DNA of 64,000 nucleotides. It comes from Atopsyche davidsoni. Its lineage: Eukaryota > Arthropoda > Insecta > Trichoptera > Hydrobiosidae. The notes beneath the pieces are model-generated. The model made no database searches and was not told the origin of the DNA. It saw only the letters and a program-made list of their open reading frames with translations. Location: the NCBI GenBank assembly GCA_022113835.1, contig JAILWY010000009.1:16840001-16904000 (forward strand), written 5' to 3'. A program made the translations under genes and the position numbers. Numbering within the stretch: position 1 is the first letter of the stretch; each line of letters starts with the position of its first letter. Shown here piece after piece: positions 12,629-27,600 of this stretch.

Positions 12629-15600
12629 GTAAGAAACCTTGCACACCCCGTCGAATATTATTCTTCAATACCAGCTGAAACCACTCCAGACTGATCTATG
12701 ACAAACTTGTTTAATTTATATCACTTCGATTTCAAACAAAATATATGAAAGAAAAAAAGTTGGAACATAACAGCCGACAGTGAGCGCTTCTATCTTTCGT
12801 GGTTTTGAAATACACGAAAAACTGGAAGTTAAAAATATTTGTTATCTCTAAGCCGTTTAATTTATTTGTTGTTTGGCTTTTTAACTTGTTACACTGATCA
12901 CCTAACACAATAAGCTCAAAGCACAGTGTGAATACAAGACACGATGAGAAATGTTTCAATGAAAAAATATTAATCAAATACGAGACTATGGCCTAGAAAA
13001 TTTCAACCAATATAAGTTTAATCAAATAACACTTTGTGTACATAATACACTTTAATTAATTTTATTAAATTTAAAATTATTAATATTTCAAATTAAATAC
13101 TTGAGTGATTTTTCCACGCGTTAATTTAAACGTCTATTTTAAATATGAGCGCTTTCACTTTTTGAGGACTTTAAGCCTTGCATAGCAAAGCCATACAGAC
13201 TTTATGTTAAACGATAGAATAACACAAATTAAACCAATCGTGAAAAAAATTTAAATTCCATTTACGAAGCTTTACTGTGTGCAGATATTCCGGTAATGCA
13301 GCATATAAAAATGGTAATATTGTACAATTGGAAATTTACATTTAAAGTCGATATTTCCCTGCTGCAGATTTATCGTGCTATCTTTTGGCAGGCAAGTCTA
13401 AGCTGCCCCAAATTACTCATTCAAACGTTTAACTATGCCGAATATAAACTCGCATCGTGCATACGAATAAGAAAAACCACATTTAATGGGCCGATAAGAG
13501 CATTTATATGCTAAGCAGCGGGATCCCTTTTTGTTCTCCATTAAAGCCTCGACTTTACGTTAGAACCAAGAACATCTCTCTTGGGAAATTCACTTAGGTC
13601 GGAGAAAAAGGGACCTGTTAGAGTGGCGATGATTCCTCTCGCCGGGTAAAAAGATTCCTGGATTGAATAAATGTTTAATACCTCCATAAATGTGTTATAC
13701 GTTCCACCAAATATAAAAAGGATTTGTCGCATTTGGAATATCACGCATATACTCCTTATGCATCGTATGATTTTATTTTACAACTTACTGTTCTTATGGA
13801 AAATCCTGATACGCGATACGAACAACGTTTAAGGCTTTCATATACAATACACATTGACTCACGTGAACTCATTGTATAAATAATAATTTAACTTCTCATA
13901 AAAAAAATATTTGATAAAATTCACAGCAAACTAATGATGTATATTTATACGTTATTAAAGCATTGAACGTCATTTTAGCCGTCTCTTTTATATTAAGCAC
14001 TCAACACTGGTATTTATAGATTTTTTTGTAACCATAGTGCTTTATATGCGTTTTTGAAATTATAAATAAAATTGTTGTTGCTAAATGCAGATATACTTTT
14101 CCGGTATTTATCATGTTAGAGTAAAATTAAAATAATTGATTTTGTTTTTTATTTTAATGACATGAATGAAATAATTTAAACACTTAAAGTCGTTATGTAC
14201 TTTGACGTTAAAAATGTGAACAATAAACAATGAAATTGTTAGAAGCAGGTATTTTCAAAGGTTTTGTCAGTCTTTGTTATTCGATGATTTTTTTGGTATC
14301 AAGCAACTTAACATCCAAGAAGCCACAAAATCATAATATATGTAAGAAGCAACTTAAAGCATTGGTTTCTATACCAGTTTTATTTGGAGTGCGGTATTTC
14401 AATTAATGCTACTCAAACAATGAACAGATAAAGAAACTTCTAAGAGGTTTCCTTCTTCATGAGTCTCATTTGAAATTATGAACACAAAAAATAGGACCCT
14501 AGGAATAGGTAAGCAACTACGCTGACCAAAAGAGCACGAGGTAGTCTACTACGCATTATATAAATAAATTTTATAATCAAAATATTATAAGTATCTCGTT
14601 TTTGTAAAGAAAATAACGTAACCGATTTAAAACCCTGCGTCATCATTGTGTAGTCTCTTAAAAAGCCCTCGGAGAGGGGTCCGCAAAACATCCATTCAGC
14701 TAATCTTTTATGCTATACCCTTAAGTGATTGCCCTCCGTAATGACACAATAACGAAAAGAAAATCTCATAATCGTGAATCGCCTTAACCATTCTTAGAAA
14801 TTCATTACATTGAATAGTTCTTCGTATATCTTACGACGAACACGATTAATCTTACAGCAAGTAATCAATTTAACGGTTTCGGACCTTGTGTGAAAGTTGC
14901 GATCATCAGAAGTAGTAGTAAAAAGCTAATTTGTAAAAGATTAAGAAACTATAGGGTGAAAAGTTGCCTATTACGTGGAAGTAAAAGCACTCTGAGCGAG
15001 CTTTCTCGAGGCAATGTTGAAATATATTATATATATCAACGAATTTCCTAACATTGATGCATTGAGATTCTTGTAAATTCATTGTTTCTTTTATGCATTA
15101 AAAAAAAATTAAAGAGTTTTTCCTAAAAAATGTATATCATTAATTGTATTCCAATTATTTTTGTGAACCTTTTACCCTTGTATAAAACTAAATAAAGATG
15201 ACTCCAAATTTGTCACAGATCCCTTTATGTCTTAAATTTCTTATTCATATCAATGTATTACTAACTTTAACCAATTTTTATAAAAATGACGCAATACGTC
15301 ATTGCGTCATTTTTTGTTTTGTCAATAAAGAACAAAATAACCTAACTGTATGGTTAAAAACTAGTTTATTTTTTAGTACTCATTTGATATAGTTTGCAAT
15401 TAGTATTAAGTATTTTTTTGATTATTACTGTCTAACATTATGGAATTGTTCTGTTTGACTTGCAAATAGAAAAGAGCTGCATTTATGGTGAAGTACGAAT
15501 ATTATTAAGTAGTAAATATTTTTAGATTTTTAAAATATTTTCTAATTATTACTCAAGAAGTAATATTCTCTCTTTTACGTTGCTGAAGAATAAAATTCAA

Positions 15601-18600
15601 ACAAAAAAAAAACAACAAAGAAAAGTAATTAGTAATAGAAGCCTTTCTTCGATCCTGAAAGCTTTGTTCGTTTTCATTTTGGATAGATTTATAAACAGCA
15701 GATAGATATACATCATTCTCATCAAAGCGAAAATTTTATATGGAAAACCGCATAAGTGCTTGCCAGAATTTAAAACTTTTCGACGTCAGCTTTTTCTTTA
15801 GAAACGGACGTCAATCAACTGCGAGAGAATGAATAATTGATTTGCAGATTTTAAAACTCCTCAGATAAATCTGAAAGGAATATTGAAACCCGAGTCGCGG
15901 ACTTGATTTATTCTGTGGTTTTTATTCTCTTCTTTATTCGCGGGATCCGGAAGGGGCGGAAAAAGGGTGTTTGAGTTTTCCGTTTACCGTTTTGAGTCGG
16001 CCCAAGCAAGAACGTGAAACAACAAGGAGTGAATGTTTGCTCGGCGACCATAATACTCCCCGATACAGAGATAAGGACAAAGGCCTTTTTTATCTGAGCA
16101 GAAATATAAAATTGGTTCAAAGTAAAATCAGTGTCGGTTGTTTTGTAAAAAAAAAATATTCAAAGTCCTTTGTTTGTTGTGCTTTGCTTAAAATTTTCTC
16201 GCACAAGCAACCAATCGACGCAAGCTTAAGTAAACGAGTGTCGTTTGTTGGTTTTCAGTTGTTGCTGCTCGTTGAAGAAAATCTGTGTTATATAAGTTTA
16301 AATAATGTTGGTAGTGCAGAAAAAAAGAACCTGTAAAACCAACTGCTGATTTTCTACACAGCTTCATGTTTTGGTTTCAATACTCTTGTTTATTCTTTGA
16401 TTTAAATTTTTGCAAGTAACATATTGAATAACCAACTAAATTAACTATATATAATAATTATATTGATACTATATACTAATATGATTAGGCACATTTTTTC
16501 ACACATTGAAAATGATTTCAAAGAAACTCTCAGAAAAATATCATCGTGACTTGTGTAGGATTGTGTATAGCCTGTAAAGGTAATTAAAACGCACTTTATT
16601 GACGTTCAATCCACAAAATAGACATACTTATATTATACTTGATGTGGTTGCTCATTTCCACCATGTTTTAGTAGTCTTAGCCTTTTTCCTGAAACTATGT
16701 TAAAAAATCGGATAAACCATGTTGATGTGTACCAAAACTTAGATTTCTAATCCTTGCACTAAATATTTTTTGATTGTATTTTATAAATAATTATTTGACT
16801 ATGATCAAATAAATAACATTATTTTTTAACAAAATCGCCTAGCTCTAATATTATTTCCATTTCAAATAAATTTAAAGTATTGCACTAAAACGTTAAAAGT
16901 TCTTACAAAGCGAGCTTTGTCTTCACAAGTCACGTACATCCTAAAGTTCTTGATACAAAACAGATAATTTTGCGACTCTTCTTACAGAGCCTTAGAGCTT
17001 TTTGGTTGTTAAAGCGTACTGAAAGCATTTGCATGTAAATCGAGTGTTTTACGCTTTACGAGCTTCATTAGTGAAATTTTGCTTTAATTAAGCTGATGCA
17101 TTTTTAATGTCGGTCGATAGTGCTTTTAAATTTCTAGCCGGATGGTTTTTTACCGACTAATTCTGTACTTGTAACACAGAGTACAGTATGCAGGACTGTA
17201 GATTAATGTTTCTCCGAGCTCTAATGGCGAGGAAATTATTAAAATATTCTTACAGAAATATTTTAATCTTAAAACTAGGTCATTTTACGACCGTTTTATA
17301 ACTTATTGCCTTCTATATTCAAGCCATTTCATGTAAAATATTCAACCTATGAATCAAAGTATGGCATTTATCCTTTATATGATATATTTTCGAAAATATT
17401 TATTGAAATATTCAAAGAATTCAATGTATAAATAAATTAAATTAATTTAAAAAAATTCAAAGTATCACACATTATTATAGAACAATTTGGCATTAACTTT
17501 AATTAAACAATATTAATAATTTGTTAAAATAATGTACAATCTTTCTTTATCTAATTAAAATGACTCAGGTTTTGCTTTTCAAATAATTTCATTCAGTAAA
17601 GTGAAGAAAAATAGGAATCATAGATAAATAAATAGGTACTCTCAATTTGGAATTAAGACACAAATTTGCCATAAGTTCTCAATATTTTCTTATTTTTTCA
17701 TAAAATTTATGAAAAGTACACTTGCTAGACGAATAATTGTAAAACCGTTTATCATTAAAATGCCCTGAAAATTTATTGGAATTAAATTCTTCAAAATAAA
17801 ATTGCTTGGTTTGAGGTGATATTGGAGAATTTCGATAACAGCTTTATCAATATCGATTAAATTTGTTGTTTTAAAATTTTTGAATGAAATGTATAGATCA
17901 ATATCTTTACTTGATTGAATCAATACAAGTTGTATTTAATTAATTTAATATCACAACGGAGTCTGAAAGTTTCAATACATTCTAATTTAATATTCATTGT
18001 TTACCCACAACGGAAGGGTTAATTAATTGGAAACGGTATGTTTTGATTTCATTATGGGAGTGTTTCAGGGGTAAAGACCTCTGTAATTTATTGAGAACAA
18101 TCGATTCTACAGTATGAATAGGTCCACAGAGTCTACAACTCCGGACGTGTCAGAACACATCTAATATACATCCAGTGTATAAATGATTAAATCAGTAATT
18201 GATGCATACAAGGACTTGGCTGATCAACTACAGCATGTGTTATTGAAACACATTATTCACTTGTTGGCTATTAAATTAATTACATTTAAAAATATTAACT
18301 TTACAGGCAGTCACAAAATTTTTCTACCAACATTTTTATCATATACCTACAGACTTATAAGGCAAGTATCGAAAATGCATTTATAACTATATGGTTACAG
18401 GGATAACCATGTGATCACAAATAACTTAATAATTTGATGTGGCTATGACTATATACGTAAAACAGCAGTATGGTGACATCTCAAAAACCATAATAATTAA
18501 TCAATAATTATAAATACACAATATGTATTTCTCACTTTCAGTATCATCTCTAAGCCTGGTTCAATATTCCAGGTATTTAAAATCAGTGTCAATATGAATA

Positions 18601-21600
18601 TTTAAAAAATACTAATAAAATTATAAGAAAAATACTAAAATTCAATGGTCACATGTAAATCACAATGAACAAAAGAATTTTCTGCCTTTTAAAATTAAGA
18701 TGTAATAATTTCTTGATTTAAAAAAAATCACAACTTCCACAAAAAAATTGTTTTCGCAGAGCCACTGCTAGTTTTATAAAGTTGATCCTAAGTGTTTTTT
18801 AACAGCGTACCGAAATTATTTACCAGTTTGTGAGGAAAAGTTCAGGACTTTCAGGTCAAAACTTTAAAACCATATTTTATGCAAATATACATATTTGTAC
18901 ACGGAATATTTTAGCTTAGAAACTCGTATTAGTATGACAAAACAAAAAGTTTTTATTCAGGTTTGTCAGAATATCATCACATGTGTAATATATATTAACT
19001 TGTATAAATATCTAATCTACAAATTTAAATTAAATAATTGTCGTAGATAAATAAAAATTCATATAGCAACTAAGAAGGCGGCATAGCCTTTACATGTGAT
19101 ATAGAACAATAAATCAAATACAATCTCGGCTGATAATTTTATCGTCAAATAAATTCCAAACTGTCGCCATCCAGCAAACCCAGAGATAATCAGTTTTAAT
19201 ACAATACACAAAGTATTTTAAAGTCACTCGTTGGATTTGTCCAACTATGTTGTTAGGTCGTAATTTGATATCGTATCGATTATCCTGCGACTGTATCCGC
19301 GAGCAGTCGACGCAATTAGCCGTAAGGACCGAAATTGGATCCCACTTTGAAACAAGAGTCGGTACATAAAATCCCAGCCGGTATTGGCAACTTCGTATCT
19401 CTAGTTAGCAAGGCAGTGCCAGCTCCTAGTTGCCGAGTTCATAAATCTAGTATCGGCCAGGGGCGGATTAGGAAGTTCGAGGCCTCGAAACACTACACGA
19501 TCAAAATAGAAATCAAGCTTTTCGTATCTATTTCTGAGAATATGCGTTACGGTGAGAGTTTTTTTTTTTGAATACCTGAATTCATTGTTCAAAATATATT
19601 TTAAATTTGAATTTATTATCTGTGTATAAATCGGTTAAAACCTATTTGAAAAACAGTGGATGGGAAGTTCTGCCTCACCCGCCTTATAGCCCAGACCTTG
19701 CCCCTTCCGACTACCACTTGTTTCAATCGATGCAGAATGCCCTTTCTGGAATACGCTTCACTTCTGAACAGGGTATCGAAAATTGGCTTGATTCTTTCTT
19801 GGCTTCAAAAGACGAACAGTTCTTTTGGGATGGAATCCATAATTTGCCCGAAAGATGGGAAAAAGTAGTGGCTAGCGATGGACAATACTTTGAATAGAAT
19901 ATACTGTACCAATTTTTTACAATAAAGCTCAAATTTCACGAAAAAATTAATGCACACACCGTATAGTATAAAATAATTTTATAAATTTTCAAAAAATATT
20001 AATTATACCAGCAAGATAACTCATAGTAAATTTAGTATTTTATTATCACTTATTGTGGTCAAAACCTTTTTTTAATGTAATTACTTTTATAAAGGCTTCC
20101 CTTGGGGGTAGATTACGGCCCTGGCACAGGGCAGAGTTGCAGCTAATCATTAATTGGGAAATCTGTTTTCGGTTGGAGCATAGTACTCAACTATCTGAAG
20201 GTAGCCTTTATCGGGAAGTGGGTCGGACTCTCTCTCGTGCGAATAACAAACGAGATTAACTGGGAGAGTGTCTTCTTGTTACTTTAAATAAAAGCCAATT
20301 TACAAGAGGTTGGCTTTAAGATTCTCGCTGAAGCGAGGGCGTTTTTCGTGTTCCTTTTCTTATTTCATTACAAAGGATTTCAATGGCTACTTTTTAGTAA
20401 TATTTGGCTACTCACCTGACTAGTGCGAATAACACACGGAATTTACTGTAGAAATGCTGAGTGTCTTCTTGATGGTGAAAATGGGTTTTAAGACTCTTGG
20501 TGAAACGACTGAGCTCTTCGTGTTTATTATTCAACCATTCAATACCTTTTAATGATTTTTGTAAATAAACACTTTTCAATTGTTCTAACTTGTAATTTTT
20601 GATTTTTATTCATCTGATCTTTGCCTACTGGAAATTATAAGCCAATGTCGACATCGACTTTAAACGGCTCTCATAAAAAATCGTAAATAAATATATTTTT
20701 TTACTTCATGCTAATCGAAAAAATGTTTTTCAAATGAGAAAATTATTTACTAAAGGAAAATCGTACATACAAATATTTTCACAAAATAAAATCATCCGTT
20801 TGAATTGAGGTTATTTGTCCAAAAAATATCAAAATACAAAATTTCGATTTCGCAGAGGAGACATATCTAAATATTTTGAATGTATTTTTATTTCATTAAG
20901 TAACTTTTTTTCTAAGAAGATATATTTTTAATCGATTCAAATTGGCTTTAGCAGCACGATCGTGCTGTTATAAGAAAGAAAGCATTATATTTTTACAATG
21001 CTGTTAAATAATGTCATACAGCCCTGTTTTACTTGGACACATAGCTCTGCATACGTTTGCATACTATTTCGCTTCGCGTAGACGCTCGTTGAGGTAGTAT
21101 ATGAAATACATATCGATTTTGCTCATCCATGGTGTAAGTATTGGCGCAATTTAAAGCGATCCCAATTTTCATTATTTACATTATTGAAATATCCGAACAC
21201 CTCGATAACTTGCCTTACCGGATACGGGTCTCTTGATCGCTCGGTCCTTTTGGGTCCAAAAGGACCCGGGGATCACTTTTCACAAAGTTCATAATGAGGG
21301 TGTCTGAAACATACCCAAAATATTTTGCAAATGTCTTTACTAAAAAACATATTCCAACGTGATTAATTTAAAAAAAAATTGAATGAAAATAGCAAGTAAA
21401 CAAGTACAGTAATACCCCGCTTTATGCGAATTTCTTATTTAAGAATGTGTATGAACATAATTTAGTAATTGACTTCTTTTAGCAATTAAAAACAGCGTTG
21501 GGTGTTATGAACGTATTTTAGATGAATGTATAATATAAGAAACGCTACCCAAAAGACAATAGATAACATGAAATACTGCATAAGTGATTGATTCAAATGA

Positions 21601-24600
21601 TACGTATTTTTTTGTATTAAGTTTTGACTACGTATGCACGTTTAATCGCAAACCCCGATATACGCGAATTTCACTTAACGCGATTTTTCCGGGACGTACC
21701 TCTCGCGTAAAGCGGGGTATTACTGTATTGAAATATGGCATTACAAAGTATCATAAAACGTATCGTATATTTTAAACTCCAGCACCAGAGTATTTTACAC
21801 ATTAAAAGCCTCCAGGGATGTTTTATAAATTGTTTCAGTGCGGCATGGTGTTTCAGTTCTCGCGTTATTTCTGGCACAGCCTCATCCGGCCGCGTCGCCT
21901 GCAATCGCATTCACGGTCGCTTCTATGCAACGTGAATACCGTGGCAGGGACGCTGTTTGAATACATAACGTAAATGAAAACAAACCGGAGTTATTTATAG
22001 TGGCTGTGTAAATTTCAATGCTATGTAATTGCCTTTTAGTGAACATAGTTGGTAGTCTACCATTTTGAGCTCTGAAAACTCTGCAACTTTGTTTGTTATA
22101 AACGTGACGTTGACTAGTTTGCATTACAGCTATAAATACTGTATACTATTCAGTTGTTTCAGCACCCCATAACGAATATAAATGTTTCATGCAATCTTTA
22201 TTTCACTTAATCAGCTTTTGATAACTATTACTCTAAAGTCTGTTAAATATTTTTTTAGAATAGTACCAAAACTATTGGGGTATATTTCGATTTATTTCAA
22301 AGTATATACAAAGCTTTGAAATATCACAATTTTACTACACTTAAAACTTGTAAAACATAGCGAAATGTATAAAATAAAACTGTAAATAAATAACAGGCAT
22401 TAAATACAACTTCCTGGCCATATCCATGTTGTATTATTTTGAAATAAAAATCAAACCGAGACCTGATTTAAGGTTAAGTATTTAACCCTTTTTGTTATTT
22501 GATGATGAGTCATTTGTATATTTGTGAATAAAACATATAAATAAAGCGTCGTACAGCTTTTAAACGCATAAAAAAATATATTTTGGCTTACTACCTATAT
22601 TTAATATTCATATAAATAAACTTTGGTGTTTTTTTTTTCTTTTCCATATGAAATCATATATCTCAGTACTTTTGAATCATTTTCTGTTTCGATTAGCATA
22701 TTGATAATGTTTGTTACGATCGCGGAAATCATGCATAAAATATTACCAATATTATTAATGGAAATCAAACTCTGGGTTATTTTATTTGATCTTTTATTCA
22801 GATATCTGGCATGAATTCCGGTTCGATAAATTCCGCTCGACACCACAAAACTTTTCGTACAATTTTTGTCAAAGCCATTATCAAAATTGAAACCATCAAT
22901 AATTCAGCGTGGAGTTGTTTAGTGCAGACCTGTTTTCAGTATGTTTGAAACGCAATTGAAATGGAATATATATATAAAAAACAATATTTTGTTGCCATGA
23001 CTACAAAAAAAATCTTTCTGTTCTTTATAATAAAAGCAGCATATACACGATAAAATTTTTGCTTGGAAAAGAGAGTTGCAGAAGCAGACTGAAGAAAACC
23101 TTGTTTTTTGTTATGTATATATTTCACAAAATTAAATCTTTATAAATAATGTGAAATTGTAAATAAAAAAGGATTTTTAAAAATTATATCGATAACACTT
23201 TATTTGATTCATTTTTTAATACATTTTGTAACAAGGTTTTTTCAGTAACCATAAATACTAAACATTAAATCTAAACCGAACTTTTTTAGAAAATGAAGTT
23301 GTAAAGTTGTTATGTCACATAGTTATCAATCAAAATATGTAGTCAATAATTAATAATTTGTATATATTTTGATTTCGCAGCGATCGTCACAAATATGTGT
23401 AGTAAAATACTGATGGACCATGGGACGGTACCCATGGACAATTAGGTTTATTGGCGTGTCGACGGAATTGATGAAGATTTATGTTTTTTTTCATAACGCG
23501 TATCATACTGTACCGGAACATAGGGTTACTATTTGTTTGTGAAAACGTTATTAGATATTTTTATCTACGGTGAGAATGAGAGAAATGGAATATGTCATAC
23601 AACGTATCTCTGAAGTGTGGTTTCATTAAAATCTAACCATGTTCAACAGAGACACATCAATCATGAGAAGCGTGAGGACTAGGAATAATTTATTGTTCTT
23701 TTGTTTAAATATATAGATTAATTTACATTTTTTTATCTCTTTATCAATAAACTCATTTATCAATTGCATGAATAAAGACTTTATAAAATATCATTGTATC
23801 GATGATCTCTAAAGTTACAAGCATTGCATAAAATATAAAATTGTACGTTTCTTGATAAAAAAAAGTCAATATCGTTTGAGCAATCACCCATTATTCATAA
23901 CGGTCCCTTTCATCCTGAAAGTATTGCCTTGTGGTGACCCTACCAGCTCACCCATGTGACATAACGAGCGATGCTATTTCCTATTGGATATCATCCGGTG
24001 CTATAAACAAAGGACAAATATCGCAATATGCTTTTGTAAATCTAGCTTGATAAAAGACCATTGTAATAAATCAAGATATGTGAATGTGCAAAGATAGGAA
24101 ACGTCGATTCTTCAATCATGAATCAGAGAGATCTCAATAAATTTATAAATGTGTATACACACATATATATTTTTCCGATTGCACTCACGTTTGATCTGCA
24201 CGAATAACCTTCACCCATAAAATAATCGGCACTGAAACTTCAATGCTCTTCCAATCAACCAGGCAGGTACGGAAATCGGAAATTTTTTGCTTGATTAGTA
24301 TTCAAGCCAATGATCAATGCTGCATCAAATTGCAAATTTCAAAGATAAAAAACTCAATGCAAAAACTAAAGCTTCCCAGTTTTTTTATACTACCTAGAAA
24401 ACGTCCGCTCTCTTTACTAACAGTAACCCATAATACAAGTCTACCTATTTCTACACTGGTGATTAGACCCCCACGAGATATTATGGTATTCATTATTTTA
24501 AACCTGGACAATTTTATATTATAAGTGCTAATTTGAAGAAAGAAAAAGTCAAGCAGCAATCTCTGGGGTAAATTTTATATTTCGTAAATATTATTATAAA

Positions 24601-27600
24601 ATATTCTGGGATGAATATTAGACTAATAGACGAAAGTTAGTTAGATTATTTAAATGTTTAAAAAATAACCTCGTCATTAGACACGTATTGGTTGTACGCT
24701 TATTTTCTTGCTAAGAGTTTAAATATATATATTTAATAAACACAGGTTCAGACAAGAAAATTAATAAGCAAGTTTAAAGGTTTTGTTTTCAATTACCATA
24801 TAGAGAAAGTTCATGAATCAAATTTTTTAATACATAAAACATGAAGGTTTTTATATATTCTTATTATTTAATTTTTTTGTTACGAATTTGATTAAAGTGA
24901 AAAAAGACTCTACATATCATAACATTTAATGCACCCTTTAGTACTTTTTTTACGGAAATTAGGCGTGTATTTGAGGCAACAACTCGCAAAACGTTTTATT
25001 TGTGTTTCTTTATTTCTTACAATAAAAATCTTACCGCATAAAGGGATTCTTTACAGCCGCACCAATTCATCTCACGCTAATAGTAAATAATAAAAAAAAA
25101 CCGAAATGTTCTTGAGTTTCCTAGTTCTCTATTTCTTACTTCAACAGTTAAATTTAGCTAAAAGTAACTAGCCTACAAAACAAACCTAACAGGACCCTAA
25201 CTGCCGTTAAGGTCCTGTTAATAAAATTGTTACACATGTCAGACCTCAAAGACATTTTTTTACAAATGTTAGCAATATAATTTTAAAAACGCATTAGATT
25301 TGGTTGAATGTTTCATTTTCAATAAAACCTAATTTCTATCAACTATAAGTCAAAATTTGTTTGCAAGTATTTTTTTTCCACCGTGTGGTTTTTCAGACGA
25401 TAGAAGTATTCGGGGTATCACAAATTAAATCAGTCTATCACGGATACATTTCATGGCACCCAAGTCACGGTCCTTCGTTACTTTGTGAAGCAATCTCACC
25501 TTCGGTCTACCCATACTTCATCGTCCTCCAAGGATGCTGCACAGCCTTTTTGTCAGCACTTGATCATCCGTGTAGTGAAGATGACCTAGTTAGCGCAGTC
25601 TGCCATTTTGTACTGATTAAATTTTGCCGACTTCCTGGTACAAATTATCATAGCTCAGCATTATGGTGTCACCTCTAAATATCGTCGTATAGCTCTCTTA
25701 CAGCCTCTGCAACCAAACGAGAATTCGAATCATCATATTCGTAAAAGATGAGGATCTGTTAAATATTAAATTATAATCAGTAATAATCAAACAATAAAAT
25801 AACCAAAACAAATTCACCTATCTGATATTTAATTGGCAGTAATAAATTGAATTATTGGCAAATACTTAAGTCATGTCATTGAGATTTCAGATAAATTGAT
25901 ATATATGTTATTATTTTTTATTGTAGAACATTTCAGATTTGTTTATCAGATTTAATTGACTCTTTTGTATATCTATGAACATTCATTAAAAAAACAATTT
26001 ATATCTTTAGATTAATATGTTTCAGGAAAAAAACACATTCAATTAATATTCCCACTGCGTACATGAAACACCTTATGAAAATAAATTTGTGTAATTCATA
26101 CAAATGCGTCATATAAGCAGAGGTTTCAGCAAAATAAAGGTAAACGCCTTTGCCCGTATCTAATTGAAAATAATTTATGAATTTTTTTTCTTCGTGCGTA
26201 TTTTTTATTTACCAGACGCTATTTTAAAATTTAAACTTGGGTATTTTTCAATAAAATTCGTGATTTAATATCCAGCGTACATATAATTACCAAAAAAATT
26301 CAACCCAGTGATAGAGCGCTACCTGAATTTCAAATAACACTTTTACTACGTGCTGAACATGCATATTTATTTTGCCGTAACGTCCATGAAAATATTGTAA
26401 CCATTTTTGCTTTATAATTTTGGCATTGTGGTAACTTAAACATTCTTCTTGGGTTTCATTTCTGGTTTCATAAGGTACCTGACAATACCAATATGCTACA
26501 AAATCTGGGCTTCTTCTGTTGCTAACTAAGAACGGTCACATAATAACGCTGTGACGACACATTTTTATCAGATAAAATGTTTGTTTTATAAAATAATCCC
26601 ATAAATAAAGCAACAAGCTTATCGTTTAAGCTTTGTAGTAAATTTTACACCGTGAAACAACTAAGTTAAATCAATATTATAGGTTTATAGATAAGTACTC
26701 TGAACTAACACGTTAATCATATAAAGATATATTCGATTAAATACATAAATAAAAAATTGATTTTTAAAGCCTGTAGACATGAGTTTTTTAAATTACTTAT
26801 CAGTATATCCATGATGGATATATATATTATATATAATGCAGCATTATATACTTTAAAAATACGATTAACCATCCCCACTTCAAAAAATGATAAATCTGTC
26901 AATTTAAGGAAGCTTTACATTTATTGATTGCATGTAATATCATTAAATATCTCTAAATATCAAACCTAACCTAACCTTTTTAGGTTAGGTTACATATTGA
27001 GATATTTTATTGATATTCCCACTTCAAAAAAATTATAAATCTGTCAATTCAAGAAAGCTGTGAATTTATTGATTGCATGTAATATCAATAAAATATCTCT
27101 AAATATCTAACCTTACCTAACCCAAAAATTCGATTAGTCATCCCCACCTCAAAAAAATGATAAATCTGTCATTTCAAGGAGGCTGTATATTTATTGATTG
27201 CATGTAATATCAATAAAATATCTCATGACGTACTTGCGGGGCGGTAAACCAAAATCAAAACACGCATGTTAATAATAAACGAGTGTCCCGGCCTCGATTT
27301 ATCTCCGCCTCGCCGGGGTCCTTTCAATGGACGCGGTTGGAGGCACAGACTCCCAAAGAGCTCCCGATAGCTCCGGCCCGTCTTTCCATACATCCGAAGC
27401 CCCATTAACGATCGTCGGAGATTCATCTGCGAAATACCCGCCGTCAACCGCAGCCGATGCGATAACTCGGGACATGGCCGCCCCGCAATTGGCCGGACGA
27501 CTCGCACCAGAAGTACTTCCTCAAAAAAACCCCATGGCAAAACTCGTGACGTCATATGCAATAGCGAGATTTTATTTCAGACGCCATTTACTGTAAAAAG

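Noticed and set aside
12319..12678. 119-codon frame overlapping the first FLVCR exon
   Set aside because: It is an out-of-frame shadow of the GC-rich FLVCR exon; the parallel frame carries the conserved protein.
27223..27596. Open frames of 89 and 112 codons on opposite strands
   Set aside because: Both overlap the same GC-rich island and one runs into the tandem array; neither has family resemblance.
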